A stretch of DNA of 64,000 bases from Rhyzopertha dominica. Its lineage: Eukaryota > Arthropoda > Insecta > Coleoptera > Bostrichidae. A model generated the notes under the pieces. The model saw only the letters and a program-made list of their open reading frames with translations. It was not told the origin of the DNA and did not search any database. Shown here piece after piece: positions 11,525 to 24,700 of this stretch. Within the stretch, counting starts at the first letter, position 1; every line of letters begins with the position of its first letter. The stretch is taken from the NCBI GenBank assembly GCA_025024175.1, contig QCXZ01000045.1, positions 4,094,649-4,158,648 on the forward strand. Reading direction: 5' to 3'. Made by a program: the position numbers and the translations under genes.

Positions 11525-12625
11525 TATGAAAACAATATATCGGTAGTGTAATTCTTTTTCTTAATATAGAATCCCCAAAATCCGGGCCCCATTCGGCACC
11601 ACTGACTGTCAGAACAAACACAATCATTAATAAGATAGAAAACTTATCGAAGTAAAAAAAGCTAAGTTAAAGCACTTGTACGTTGTAATAGGTCAGTACA
11701 GGAATAACACAAAAACAGAGAGCTCCTTCACAAAAGACGTTCATAATATAGTCCACTCAACGCATTATGCAGACTCGCGCTTGACCGTTTAGGGGATATA
11801 ACTGAACAATAATGTACTGCACTGACCTGTCTCAACCTGATAGTGCCGCAAACAATGGGTTTTCTTCAAAATGACTGATAAATAGCCAGGGGCTATAGAC
11901 GTACATACATTTTCGCGTACAGGTGCAGTCTATTGTAACTTATGACCCATCGCGAAAATAAAAAAAAACGAACTCTGCGATTTATGTACCTGTAGTTCAT
12001 TCGAGGCTTGAGTACGAACTCATAATTGGCGTGGCGGTCATATTGATTGTGTTGAGCTTGTAAGGTTTCGTTTGCAGGATTGTATTTACCCACCGCAAGA
12101 TTTTGAACAGATATTATTCTTTAGCAGATATAAACTTAACTATGTCCATATGGGGAGGGTAAGATTTTGTATAATGTCCCTAATGATGGTATTATATAAA
12201 TGTTTTTGCTTCTTGAACAATTATACATAATATATTCGTGTTCCACCTCCGAACTTTTTACTTAATGCCCTGCGGGACAAACGTCCTAAGACACATCTAT
12301 TATATTTAACATGGTCTAGCACTGTGACAACAACGATGAGTTTCATCATATATCGGGGAAAGCACTAGAGGCGATGTAATTTGTTATGGGATTAAGTATT
12401 TAAATATATATCATATTCATTTTCTGATTTTGTGGCCAATGTTTGGAGTTTATCCCTAATAAATGTTAGCCACAAGACCAGAAAATGAATTCAATTACAA
12501 ACTACGGCCGCGACAGCCTAAACCAATATTGTTATTGTTATTATTATCTTGTCGCAGGGAAACTGCAAAGAGCTTATCTATAAGTGTATGATAATTTTTA
12601 TTATTAATAACTTTGTTCTTTTCAG
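11525..12625. other. Unannotated stretch, probably intron upstream of exon 12626
   Basis: No TSP1 or somatomedin-B exon recognised here. The missing upstream exons of the SBSPON-like gene probably lie left of the window. Confidence 0.4.
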
Positions 12626-12702
12626 ATACTGCCTCGAATTCGAAATACTGAAAGTGTCGAAGGCCTGCAGGAAGGAAGCCAACTACGGAGCACTGAAAGA
12701 AG
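12626..12702 (+). CDS. Penultimate exon of SBSPON-like gene
   Basis: 77 nt, enters in phase 2 and leaves in phase 1. It encodes [16 protein letters not shown] followed by EANYGALKE. Acceptor TTCTTTTCAG, donor GTATGC. Confidence 0.8.
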
Positions 12703-15700
12703 GTATGCAATATTCATTTGTATCATTCTCGCACTCGCCGAGAGAAACGTCCCATATTCATATCCGCATAAAAATTCCGTGCCCTTCCCGCGTTGACTTG
12801 CCGGGTCCTACCCCGGTGGAATGCAACTATGAAAAATTACGGCTGCCCGCCTCCGAAATAATATATTGCAACACTTGAAAGCGGGCCGTGTCCATTTTTC
12901 ATGCATCCTTCCCGGTTTATTAGGGGATATCCGTCGTGGGTTTTTGCATAAAATACGAGTTTACTGAAATATTTTTTTACTATTCTCCTTGGTTGTGGTA
13001 GCAGTGTAAGGACGAGCATTATTGTGGAGGGAGACTATGCGCATCGACAGTTCTCCGCCCCTACGATTTAGCATGTACGATTACTTATTGATATACATTA
13101 CTACTCGTCACTTTTCGACAAGTAATTACTTTCTATACGTTACTTTTGCACTCGTTACTCATACAAGGGTATGGATTTATTTCAGTTATTCAAAAATGGT
13201 TGTAGCAATCATACATCATACTTACTAAAACTACAGCATCTATCTATCTATCTTCTGCAGTGCGACCTCGCAAATGGGTGAGGCGCTGCAATTAGACCTT
13301 TCGATCCATTGTGCCCGCACAAAGAAGTGCAGTATCTCTTTCCAAGGTAACCTGTAAAGATCGTCAGTTCAATAAATTGAGACCCAAATGCTCCATACCT
13401 TTTGCCTCTTAGTCCGCAGTTGGTAAGGAGGTGAATCGGAGTTTCCTCCTCTTCTGAGCTGACCCTGCAGGTGCTACTCTCCATTACAACAATATTATAT
13501 AGGTGCTTATTGAGCCGGTAGTGCCCCGTAAGGACACCCACCATTAAGTGCAATAGAAAACGACTCAGGTTTAAAAGCCATTTGCGTTCCTTAGCAGGTG
13601 TAGGTCCAACGATGAAGGCCCTAGATTGCCTCCCAGTACAAGCAAAACTCACGACCAAGCTACATTGTGATATTCAGTCTGCTTTCTGGAATAGCAATGG
13701 AGGATTGGGGTCCGAGATAAGGTGCTCACGCCGCCATTTTCGCTAACCTATCGGCCCTTTCATCGCCTTCAATGCCTGCGTGAGCAGGCACTCAAATCAA
13801 ATTAACCCGATTATGTTGAGCCAACCTTATTAATGTGTTTCGGCAGTCCAGTAGTAGGCCGGAGCACACCCTAACACAGGTAAGCGCCCGAAGCGCCGCC
13901 TGGCTGTCGCGGCAAATGTAGATATGTAATCCGGAGTACCCTCTATTGAGGTTCTCATGGTCACATGCAAGGATTGCATAAATTTCCGCTTGGAATACGG
14001 TAAGGTACTCTCCAATTGGCAAACATAGTAGTACCCATGGAGTGTACCGCCTACTCCTGCGCCTGTGCCTGTATCCGATTTAGACCCATCCGTGTACCAG
14101 ATGAGTCCTTGTGGTACAAGCGTGTTTCACCATTCAGAAACCATTCCTCCCTATCGGGGATATTTATTCCACTCGTTGTAACAAAACATATAGTCGTGTT
14201 CATCCTATCTTTCATCATTGAGAGAATATCTTGATCTCCGTTTGGTACCGAGAGCGCCATACGTTGCCCTCCTCCCCCAGATTTCCAGTTACCTAACCCC
14301 TGCAATCTAATGGCCGCTTTCCGGGTTTCAAACTCTACCCTTACGTGCAGAGGTTAAAGTCCTTGAAGCATCTCCATAGATGTGTCGTTCTCATACCACC
14401 CGTTATCATGAGACAGCCCAGCCATTGAATTAGTCCTAACGCCGTCTTAACACTGTGTTTCGCATAGGAGCGCCACCGTACCAGGTATACAGCCAGTATG
14501 CGACCTGCGGTGTAAGTCCCCAACTGTTTCCCCAAAGACGTCTGCACAACCACAGTGTTGCACACGCCTTTCTACTGATTTCGTTAACATGATTCGTCCA
14601 AGCTATATAGTTTATGTTACGTTTTGCAAACAAGGCGTTTATTTGTGACCATATATTTATATCTTGCTTGTGAATGCTTTGTGAAGAAACTAATGTGTTT
14701 AAAACGGTGTAAATTCTATCATTTATTTCCGCTCCAATGTTTCACTTGGTTACTTTACAACCTAAATCTGCTGCAGGTTCCTTACCACTACTGAATTTAA
14801 ACATTTACTTAATGAATGTTTGGCTGTACTGTGTCATCGATAACTTAATTCCTTGTATTATATATGGACCCCATACATATCCTTATTATTGATATCCTGT
14901 TTTCATACATTCCCATACCACTACACTCTGGATGATTTCGAGTGCCTTTCTTCAACCTAAAAAATGTTAAACAGTTTTATCCTCCCTTCCTACTGTTTTT
15001 GATAAGCTGTCTGTGTGCTTCTGCCACTTTAAGCTATTGCGAAAGCAATTGATGCCACTTATTGTTTTCTTCTATATGGGTATAACCATTCCTCTGATAC
15101 CTTTTTTGTTTTCCATGTCATAATTTGTGACGCCTTTTTCGTTGAGCGGCAGAACGGGCCTTCGGCTCGGAGGGCGGACGGACGGACGGTTACGCAATGA
15201 GCGATACGATACGGTACGGTGGTGACGTAAGCACTAAGCTCGGCGTCAATACGGTTTCTCGGGCGCCAGTTTTTTATTATACTGAGGTATGCTCCTCAGA
15301 TTGCTGTGTACTAACCCCCTTAGCACACAGACCAGGGCAGCTACAGTGGAGATCGGCNCTCCAGGGAACAGAACCCGAGGGTGGATGCCGTATGCTGAAA
15401 AAGATGTTAGCGGAATGCGGACGGTGTGGTACAGAAAGAAAACCAACAATAACCTAAAACACAGTTTATTCTTATTAATGTCGAATAAAGCAACAACTTA
15501 AGAAACGGTCAGCGTAAAGAAACAAACGTGCCCCTCCCTTCAAGCGTTAGCCAAGCTACGGTTACGTAATTTACGGTGCGGTGAAACAAGCGGACTACTG
15601 AGTACTACGGTTATAAAAGCGGTACGGTATGCAACATGCAACAAGCGGTGCTAATTAATACGGTTCCGACTCGGTAAATGATGCGGTGAGTATGACGCAA

Positions 15701-18700
15701 CAAGCGGTGACAAAGAGTGAGCTTATATACGAGTGGCAGGTCGGATGGATAGTGGGGATGCGGTGTGAAAGAGTTAGATAACGAGCAAAAGAACAATCAG
15801 AAAAGACAGAAAAAGAGCGGAGTAAAAGAGAACGGTACGGTTACGTAAGAGCGGAAATAAATATGCGGTAAGAGGCAGTTCACCGGGTATATTCCGCACG
15901 GAAAAACGACCTGTACGGAGAACACCCAACGTCCTGCGCCGCTAGTGGAGTATAGTCTGCACGGAAAAACGACCTGTACAGCGTACACTCCCCAGGCGAC
16001 TGCCTCAACGGTTACGTAAGCGGTACGTAACGGGCGGAACAAGAGATATGCGGTAAGAGGTAGTTCGCCGGGTATATTCCGCACGGAAAAACGACCTGTA
16101 CGGAGAACACCCAACGTCCTGCGCCGCTAGAGGAGTATAGTCTGCACGGAAAAACGACCTGTACAGCGTACACTCCGCAGGCGACTGCCTCAACGGTTAC
16201 GTAAGCGGTTCGTAACGGGCGGAACAAGAGATATGCGATAAGAAGTAGTTCGCCGGGTATATTCCGCACGGAAAAACGACCTGTACGGAGAAAACCCAAC
16301 GTCCTGCGCCGCTACACGAGTATAGTCTGCACGGAAAAACGACCTGTACAGCGTACACTCCGCAGGCGACTGCCTCGACGGCTACGGTCAGGACCAGCAG
16401 AAGCTGGAAGGATGGTAAGTGGAGCGGGGAGAAAGCCACTGCACTCTACCACTAAAGCTATAGCTCACTCACCTGGATACGGCTACTGCTTCACCGGAAG
16501 ACGGATCTTTCACAACTGAACTGAGCAGCGGTTGGCCGTCCTTTTGATTACTTTGACTGGAGCCGGAGGAACAAGAATGCTGACCAGTAGCGCCAGCAAG
16601 CGTTGTTCTCCCGAACTCCGCGGACCGCAGACCCAGACGGATATAAGCCGGCGGATTGAAACTTGACTAAACGCGGAGAAACTTGGCTAAAACGCTAAGG
16701 AAAATTTGTAACTTCGTTACAAATTAATACATATGTGGATGCTAAATTTTTATTCCTTCCGTATCCATGATTGTACAATTCGGGTGCATTTTGATAGTAC
16801 AGTTGTGATATATTAAGTTTGACTGTCACTTATAAAAACGAAAGAAAAATCCAGTGGCGGAGTTTCTTAACGAGACGTGTCATTTTGTGCGCTACTATTC
16901 AGTCAACATTTTAAGCTGCATGGAAGAGGGTGTGTTTATTGGATTTAATAAAAATAACCTTTTCTGTATTTTTATTAAGGTAATAAAAACTTTTAATTTG
17001 GTGTTTGAATGAAGTGATCTTATACAAAACAAAAGCTGCACAAGCATCGATATTATCAGATCGCACACTAATCATGCTGGTTAGCTGCTCACAGTTTCTT
17101 CCGCCAAGTTTCTGGCGCATTGTAGTGTTTTGAATTGTACAAATTGTTTAACCTTGGCAGAGTCACAGTATGCGTCCTAATACACAAAAACAATTATTAT
17201 ATTAACATTATTTTTAATTTCGTCTAATAAACTTATCTCTTTTTAGGATCCTCGATTTTTTTTTAATTAAGTCTAATTTGAATTTTTTCAAATGCCCTGA
17301 ACAGCTGTGACTACACACAAAAAGTGTAATGATAGCTCTTACAAAATAATAAAAAATATACGTATTTGTCAGTTGAATGCAGTGCTTCTGATGTAGGTTT
17401 CTCCAAGTTTGCCATTTACTTATGTATAAAACATGTAACTAAACCTTACTGAAAATGAGGTTTATAGTACGGCGCCAACTAAAACNTGCAAAATACGTTC
17501 CATTTATGAATAATGTTATTTTGAATTTGAAGTTTTAATTTTGGACAGATTAATGAAAAAATTTGAAAGTTGGCCCCGTACTATAGACCTCACCTTCAGT
17601 AAGGTTTAGTTACAGGTTTTATACCTAAGTACCATTGTAAATTTTTGATAGAAGCCGTGACGAAGATTTGAAATGAAAATAGAAAGCTCGGCAAAGAAAG
17701 AAGAATAAACATTATTTTAAGATAAGAAGTCGATTACCCCTTAATTAGGAATATTTTAGTATATTAAAAAGCGACTGCTATATCCATTTAAGGTATTTAT
17801 CAATAGTATACATTAATGTAACTTTTTCCAAAACGTAATATTTTTAGTAACAATTGCTTCGTCATAGACAACCACAACTTAAAAGCAGTAAAGGGCCACT
17901 GCGATCGATTTTCTATCTATAAGATCATCCTGTGAAGCTCCCAAAAAAAATTTAAATTAGGTCAATAAAAAGACCACTGGTTTAAACTGGCACATCCTCC
18001 TTACCTTCAAATTCTTTTTAACTAGTTACAATATTTTACCGTATACGCCAGATAGAACATTTAAGTTATATTGATCTATTTTTTGCTTAAATTTGGAAAA
18101 TGCGTTTCTTCGTCTAATTTTTTAGCCGAGCTTAGTATCTGTTTAATTGTCCAGAATATATGCTTACGCTTGTTTGTCAAAGTAGTTGATGAAGTTTGTT
18201 TGTTGATAATTTTGTTCATACTCGCAATTTTTTTTTATTGTCTTTAACTTCCCGACTGTCTATGCAATATAAATCTCAACTGAAAAATTTATTCTTTTCC
18301 CGCCGACGACTTTTGCTGCAATCGAGTGAAAACGTTATCAACGTCAAATTACAAGCGTCGGACGTATTTGTATTTGTTTTTAGAATCTTTTCTTTAACTG
18401 CTGTAAAATATTATGTTCATTCCTTTTTATTGATAAAAAATATACTAAAAATTAACTGTTATCATCAAATTATCTTAATGTTCATGAATTAGGGCTTGAG
18501 CTTAATTTTTTTCTGTATATTTCATTGCCAGTTTTATATCTTTTCTCATAAGATCCATATTTTGGTCTAATAATTTTCGGTTCTGCAAAGGATATGAAGT
18601 ATCGCTTGTTAAATTTATTGAAAAAATATCTGAGTAAATGATTTCTACATTCAATTTTTCAACTTTGAAGTTTTTGTAAGGTCTAGTTTCAATAATTTTC

Positions 18701-21700
18701 TTGCATGTACTACTGTCTTCATCCCCATTTATAATATTGCATTTTATCCCAAACATTTTAATACTTAGCAAAAACCCATCTACTAAATTTCAGACTCCAT
18801 ATTATTTGAGGATCCTGTATGTATGTAATTTTAACACGTGTGGTTTGCCTCCATAAAAATTTGCTTAGCAGCAGTATGCGCAAAATATGTCGTAAATCAT
18901 AATAGCGTTTCCTGCTTCGTGGCCTCTCATAGTATCAAATGCTATTTTTCCATTCATTTATCACTCTGGAATGTACACGATTATATGTTTCCGAAAACGT
19001 ACATAGACGATAGTAATTCTTGTAAATTATAGAAGCTTCAACCGAAATTAAACTAATTCCAAAATCGCTATGTGGCTATGCGAATTTAAATAATCCGGAT
19101 GCTGCAAGTACTGATGTATCCTCCATACATCTCAAATAAGGTGTTACATAGTTACCTCCGATAAGAATGATTTAGGGTTTACCTCCTACTGGGTTGTGGT
19201 TTAAGCATCATAAATCGCTTTGAACAAGTAAATTTCACATTTCATAAAGTTGCTCGTAAAGTTGTGACACTTAGCATTGTCATTAATATAGATATTATTT
19301 TGGTTTTCGACAACTGCAAAAATAGTAATATTTAGCGTTTGGCAAACCATTAATACTTCTTTTTCTTTCATTTTTTGACAATCAGTAGTGGCAGCATCAC
19401 AGATTTGGAACGCGAATTATACTATATAGTACAATTTGGTGAAAAAATCACCAGACACTTTTAAGAACGTTTGAAACACTGATTTATTGAAGTTGGGGAA
19501 TCTGTAATGGATATTCATGAGTCCTTCTAGTACATAGGTTTACATTCAGTCATCGTCTGTCGCAGATAATAATTGTATTAACGACCGAAGCCGGAGCTTC
19601 TGGCTTACAGCATAACTTAACACATGTCTTTCTACCAAAATATTTCAAGTAATGATAGTGTTGTCGTTAGCCCCAAATGGCAGAACCGATATTTATAAAA
19701 TTAGAGATTCTGCAGTCTACAGATCTCAAGCCTTTTCTGCAACAAACAATGCGAACAGTTGATGAATATGCAAAAAGCACCTGTGATCTTGAAAAATATT
19801 TTTTCTCAAGGATTCATCTGTAAAAGTTATGAGGAGTTCTATTTTTACTTCAGATTTCCTGCATACCGATGAATTAAAAAATACATCCCGTGTCGTTATA
19901 TGAGAAATAGGTAATCGCTAGGAGTAGGGACAATTGGGTATATGCCATGTATTTATATTTTATTAAATTGCATATTAATAGGTAGCATCTAATCCACAAA
20001 ACAGCTGTGACAGCTTATAAATTCGAAAAAATGGATCGTAGGGTGTATTTTTAATATTGAAAATGTGACTGTTTAAAGGGACCGCCAAAACGCGAACATA
20101 CTGCCCGTGACGTCAGGTGTCTTGTAAATGGCCGCTTGTTTACATCTGGGGGTCAGCGCGTCACGCGTCGACCTCAGCTCGTCAATTTATGAATTTGTTG
20201 TTTGCGTTCATTTTGTGAAAAGCGAATTAAAATACGTCAATAAAAAGTGAAATACTTATGAGTTATGACTTCTGAAGGGATGTTCATTGTTATGGAATTT
20301 GAATACAGCGACGAGCGATTCAACGCGGCGGAGATGATGAACGTAAAAGCAAAAACAACAGCAAAAGTGAACTTTTTATCAAATTAACGTAGCATTGATA
20401 ATTTGATCACAGTAGTTTGTTAGAAACATACTATTTGTAAACATAAAAATCTAAGACTCAAAAATGTACCCTTAACTTGGACATTTATTTTAGAAGTCAG
20501 AATAAATATAAATTGCCATTTATTTTCGGGGCCCTTGCGGCTCGTTTCCGGTCTGGCTAACAGTCGAATATATGGGGAACAACGTCGTTCTTTATTATAA
20601 CATTTCCCTCTATCAACTTAAAACGCATATAAATTTTCATATCCTCTTCAAGCTATAACAAAATGGAAACTGAATGGTAAACACTTGTAACCCCAAAAAG
20701 AATAATAAAACTTACAGTAAGAATTAAGATGATCTTCACAACAGAAAAACAAACATTGCGATTTCGGCATATCACGTCTAAGAGTCTTAAACAACTTTTT
20801 CATACGTTGATAATCTCGAGGAACGGTTAAAAAATTTTGTTAGCTGTACTAACTGAAGTACTTTTATAACCATGTACAAAACAACACTTGTTTTGTTTTC
20901 CATACATAATAGATACTTGTAAAACTACACAAATCACTTTTGGTGCGACCTCTTACACCGTCCTTTCAATAAACAGCACGCTGCTCGGTAATGTTTACAT
21001 GACACTTGACGTCACGAGTTGAATAACCTTGGATAGAAGCGTTTTGGCGGTGACTCCTAAGATTCGAATTTCAGACCTGAAATTTTCTACCTACAAATAT
21101 TTTTTTTGTTTTTTTTAGCATGGCGTACGATATATATGCACTTCAAGATTCATTTTACGTTATTTTCAAAAAAAGTGATAATACCCAATTCCCTGTGTCT
21201 GGCAAAGCAGGTGAGGGTGTAACATGATGACATGACGTGTCCCCACTTTAGGAATGCAACAGCGTGCAGAATTCTACTTAGAGTGGTGCGCCACCTGTCG
21301 CATAAGACTTTAAGCACGCTTGCTACTAAACACTTTATATCCAAGAAACAAAACTTTATATCCATATCGCAGTAGGCATGTCTAGTCCGTAAGGTTAGCA
21401 CTCTAGTTATACTCAATGGTATAGTGCAGAACCTGGTTGATGAATCATAAGGACAAAAATATAATAAATTTTGGAACTGGAATGATGAAGTTTAAATGGC
21501 CTGTGACAGCAAATACATTATCAGAAAAGCACAATATCCTGCAAAATTCACTCCAAGTAAACACCACCACTAGTCCCGGATTACGATTTAACGCCCATTA
21601 AATCACTCAACGGCCTCAAAAAGATTTCTCACAAGCAATTTACATTTCCAGCGATTTATGCCTTAAACTGTTGAAAAAAGCGTCCCTCCAACCCCCGCGC

Positions 21701-24700
21701 CTCCGCAGCAATAGCGTGTATCCCGAAAGGGGGTCATGTTCATTTTTCATTTATCCTCGAGGCTTTATTAGGGATATCCGTCGTGCCTTTTTTGCAAAGC
21801 GTCGCAAGCACGCGGCCTTAATTATCCTTTTTTAATTATTAAAAATAACGCCGTGTCCTGCAGGATTTCTTTTTGTAGCCAACAAACGATTAATTCACGC
21901 ATATGTAGAGAGCGGCAAACAGTTTTTTCCCGGAGTGGTTCTTTGTGTGAAGGCTTTCATGCCGGGACAAAGCTTCAAAGCTTTGTAGTAATGTAGTAAT
22001 TGGGATTGGGGGGCTTTACGTTTAAAAGCGAAAATTTTAGAGTAAGCCTGGAATTAGTCGGGGATTTGGAATTGTCGTCGGTTAAACGCGTGATGCGTGA
22101 ACAAGAGTACCACCTTCTGAGGTATACACAGTGTTTTAGTAGAAATTGCACGTAATTTACTTACTATTTATTTATTTTATTTTTTGTTTATTTAATCATT
22201 CTTTACATTCCCATAAACATCAGCCATAAAAGTTTATTAAGGCCACATCAGGCTTCATCCTAAAAATAGTTTAACTAAACATATAATAATTGGGAGAGAA
22301 AAAAAATAATAACAAGATATGCGCCTATAAATTAACAATAAACTTTCAAAAAATAAAAATCCTAAAACTAGTGACAAATAGGTTACATCTAAAAAGTGAG
22401 ATCAACGGTTACATCAGTCTCAAAAAAATAAAAAAAGAAATTAGTAATAAAATAAATTCTGGTACTAACTAGTATTACATTATATACAGGAGAAAAAATT
22501 ATCTATTCTTTATTATGTGTTCCTTAGTAAGTGCTTTGAATTTGTCATATGTTTTGGCTTCTCTAATTTCAGTAGGGAGGTCATTAAAGAGAACTGCACA
22601 TCCGTGTATTACTCTATGTCTTCCAGCGTTATTATTGTTTTGGTTAACATAAATGTTATTTGAGTTTCTAGTATTGTGATAATGCATATCTGAGTTTAAC
22701 TGAAGGTGTATACTACTATCTATTAAGTTATTTTTCAGTTTGTAAATAAATTTTAGTTTAGTTAGTCGTGTCTTATTATTTCATTAGTCTTTAAAAATTT
22801 GGTGCTATTGTACAAAGTTTCTGTTGATGTCCTTATGTCCAGAGCGAAAAGGTACTTAATTATAATATTTTGAGTTCGTTGAAGACGGTCAAGTTCTCTC
22901 TTGTTCCCATCTCCCCAGATATTTGCAAGATATGTTAAGTGCGACTTAATGAAAGCCATATATATAATCCGCCTAGTTCGATCGTCAATTAGAGGGCCTA
23001 TTCTTTTGCAGACACTACTTAAGGACCTTAACTTGTTATTTAATTTACTTATGTGTGTTACATATTTTAACTTATCGTCAATTGTTAATCCCAAATATTT
23101 CATATTATTAACTTTTTCAATTTTTATGTTGTTTATTTCTACAACTTCATTGTCACTATGGTTGTTTCCATTACTAATATTCATGTATGCACATTTAATT
23201 TCATTAAGTAGTAGTTTATTTTTTGCAGTCCATTCTGTAATTTGGTGTATGTCATTTTTCATGTCTTTCAGTCTCTCTGGCAGTGTCTGCATAAAATATC
23301 ACTGCATCATCAGCATACAATGTAACTTTACCTAATAAAGAGCATTTTGTTAAGTCATTCACATAGATGTTAAAAAGCAGTGGACCAAGAATTGATCCCT
23401 GCGGTACTCCACTTGTTACAGTTCTGTAGTTGCTTTTTGTGTCACCTACATTTACATATTGTGTTCGATTCGTTAGATAGTGTATCATACCTAGTTTCAC
23501 CGTAATTTATATTATAAATTCACTAAGTATTTATTTCTGATTCAGAGTCAACCAAAACAATTTTTAAGATTTCTACATTTAGAATTACAATCCTCCATTA
23601 TTGAAGCACAAGTCAGCTTCGCTTTGATGCTTGAGATGGGAAAATGGACGATTGTAGTTGGAATGGAACATAAAAACCGATAAGCGTACTACTGTTTCTG
23701 TCAAAGGTATCGAAAACAGTAGTGTTGATTCCACTACTTTAAAATCGTTTATAACAACTGCTAATGGACCACACAAAGTAGGTATGAATTTATCGTTATA
23801 AAAATTTATAGAAGATCGTTTTTGAACAAAGCATATCTTTATAACTTTCAAAAAAAATAGTAATTGTGGTATGCCTGACTTTCTTTTTATTTTCACAATT
23901 TTCAATTGTGTTCTCTAAATGGCTACGGCATTTACAATGGCATCCTGTTGAGCAGCTGCTGCGAGTTCCATCCAGTTCCAGTTCCAATGATATTTCATAG
24001 TAATTTACGTTTCCAGTCCGCGTCTGCGAAATTTTGCTAGTCTTCTTCAAAAGAAATATTTGCCAACTGGAATTGTTATATCCTTTGTAACAATGGATGA
24101 TCGTTATTATTTTGGTTTTCCTGTTCAGAACGAAGACGCAGTTATGCTAGTGGCAATCCATATTATCATCAAAAGACAGTTTTTAAATGTGGTGTACTTT
24201 ACACAATTCCAAGCTTAAATTTTCTAAACGCAATTTTAATTAATTTAATTAAGCCCTGATCAATTGGTTGTACAGTGGAGTCTCGATTATCCGAGGTAAC
24301 GCGGGTGGTCGTAACCTCGGTTAGAGAAAAACGCGGATTTGCTAAATATATGTTTTTAACATAGTAAACGGTACAAAACTATTTATTAAGAACTTAAATA
24401 TCTACAGGCAGATACTACAAATAACTACTTTTGTACTACAACAACATAAAATAGGTATCAATTCGCGATTGTTCCAATGTGTTTCGCCTTTTATTTGCGG
24501 CTAAATCTCGCCATCTCTTCAAGAACAAACCGTCACCGTTTTAATCAGTTTACCATTGTCTGATCTTTGAATGCCTTTAACTTATCTTCAAGGGATAGAA
24601 CAACGCGTTTTCTTTTATCGCTTTCTTTCGTTGCCATTGTAAGACGACACGACTGCTAGATGCAAACACCTACAGGTTACCTTGAAACACGGGTTCATTC

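Noticed and set aside
15246..15501. Short ORFs on both strands in the LTR 3' portion, mirrored at 60696-61013
   Set aside because: They are conserved only because both lie in the U5 side of the same LTR family; no coding evidence.
18502..18771. 89-codon minus-strand Lys/Asp-rich ORF
   Set aside because: No recognisable domain, no splice context, no repeat partner in the window.
22901..23335. 144-codon plus-strand hydrophobic ORF
   Set aside because: Antisense to a well-supported LINE RT; hydrophobicity follows from the complementary codons.
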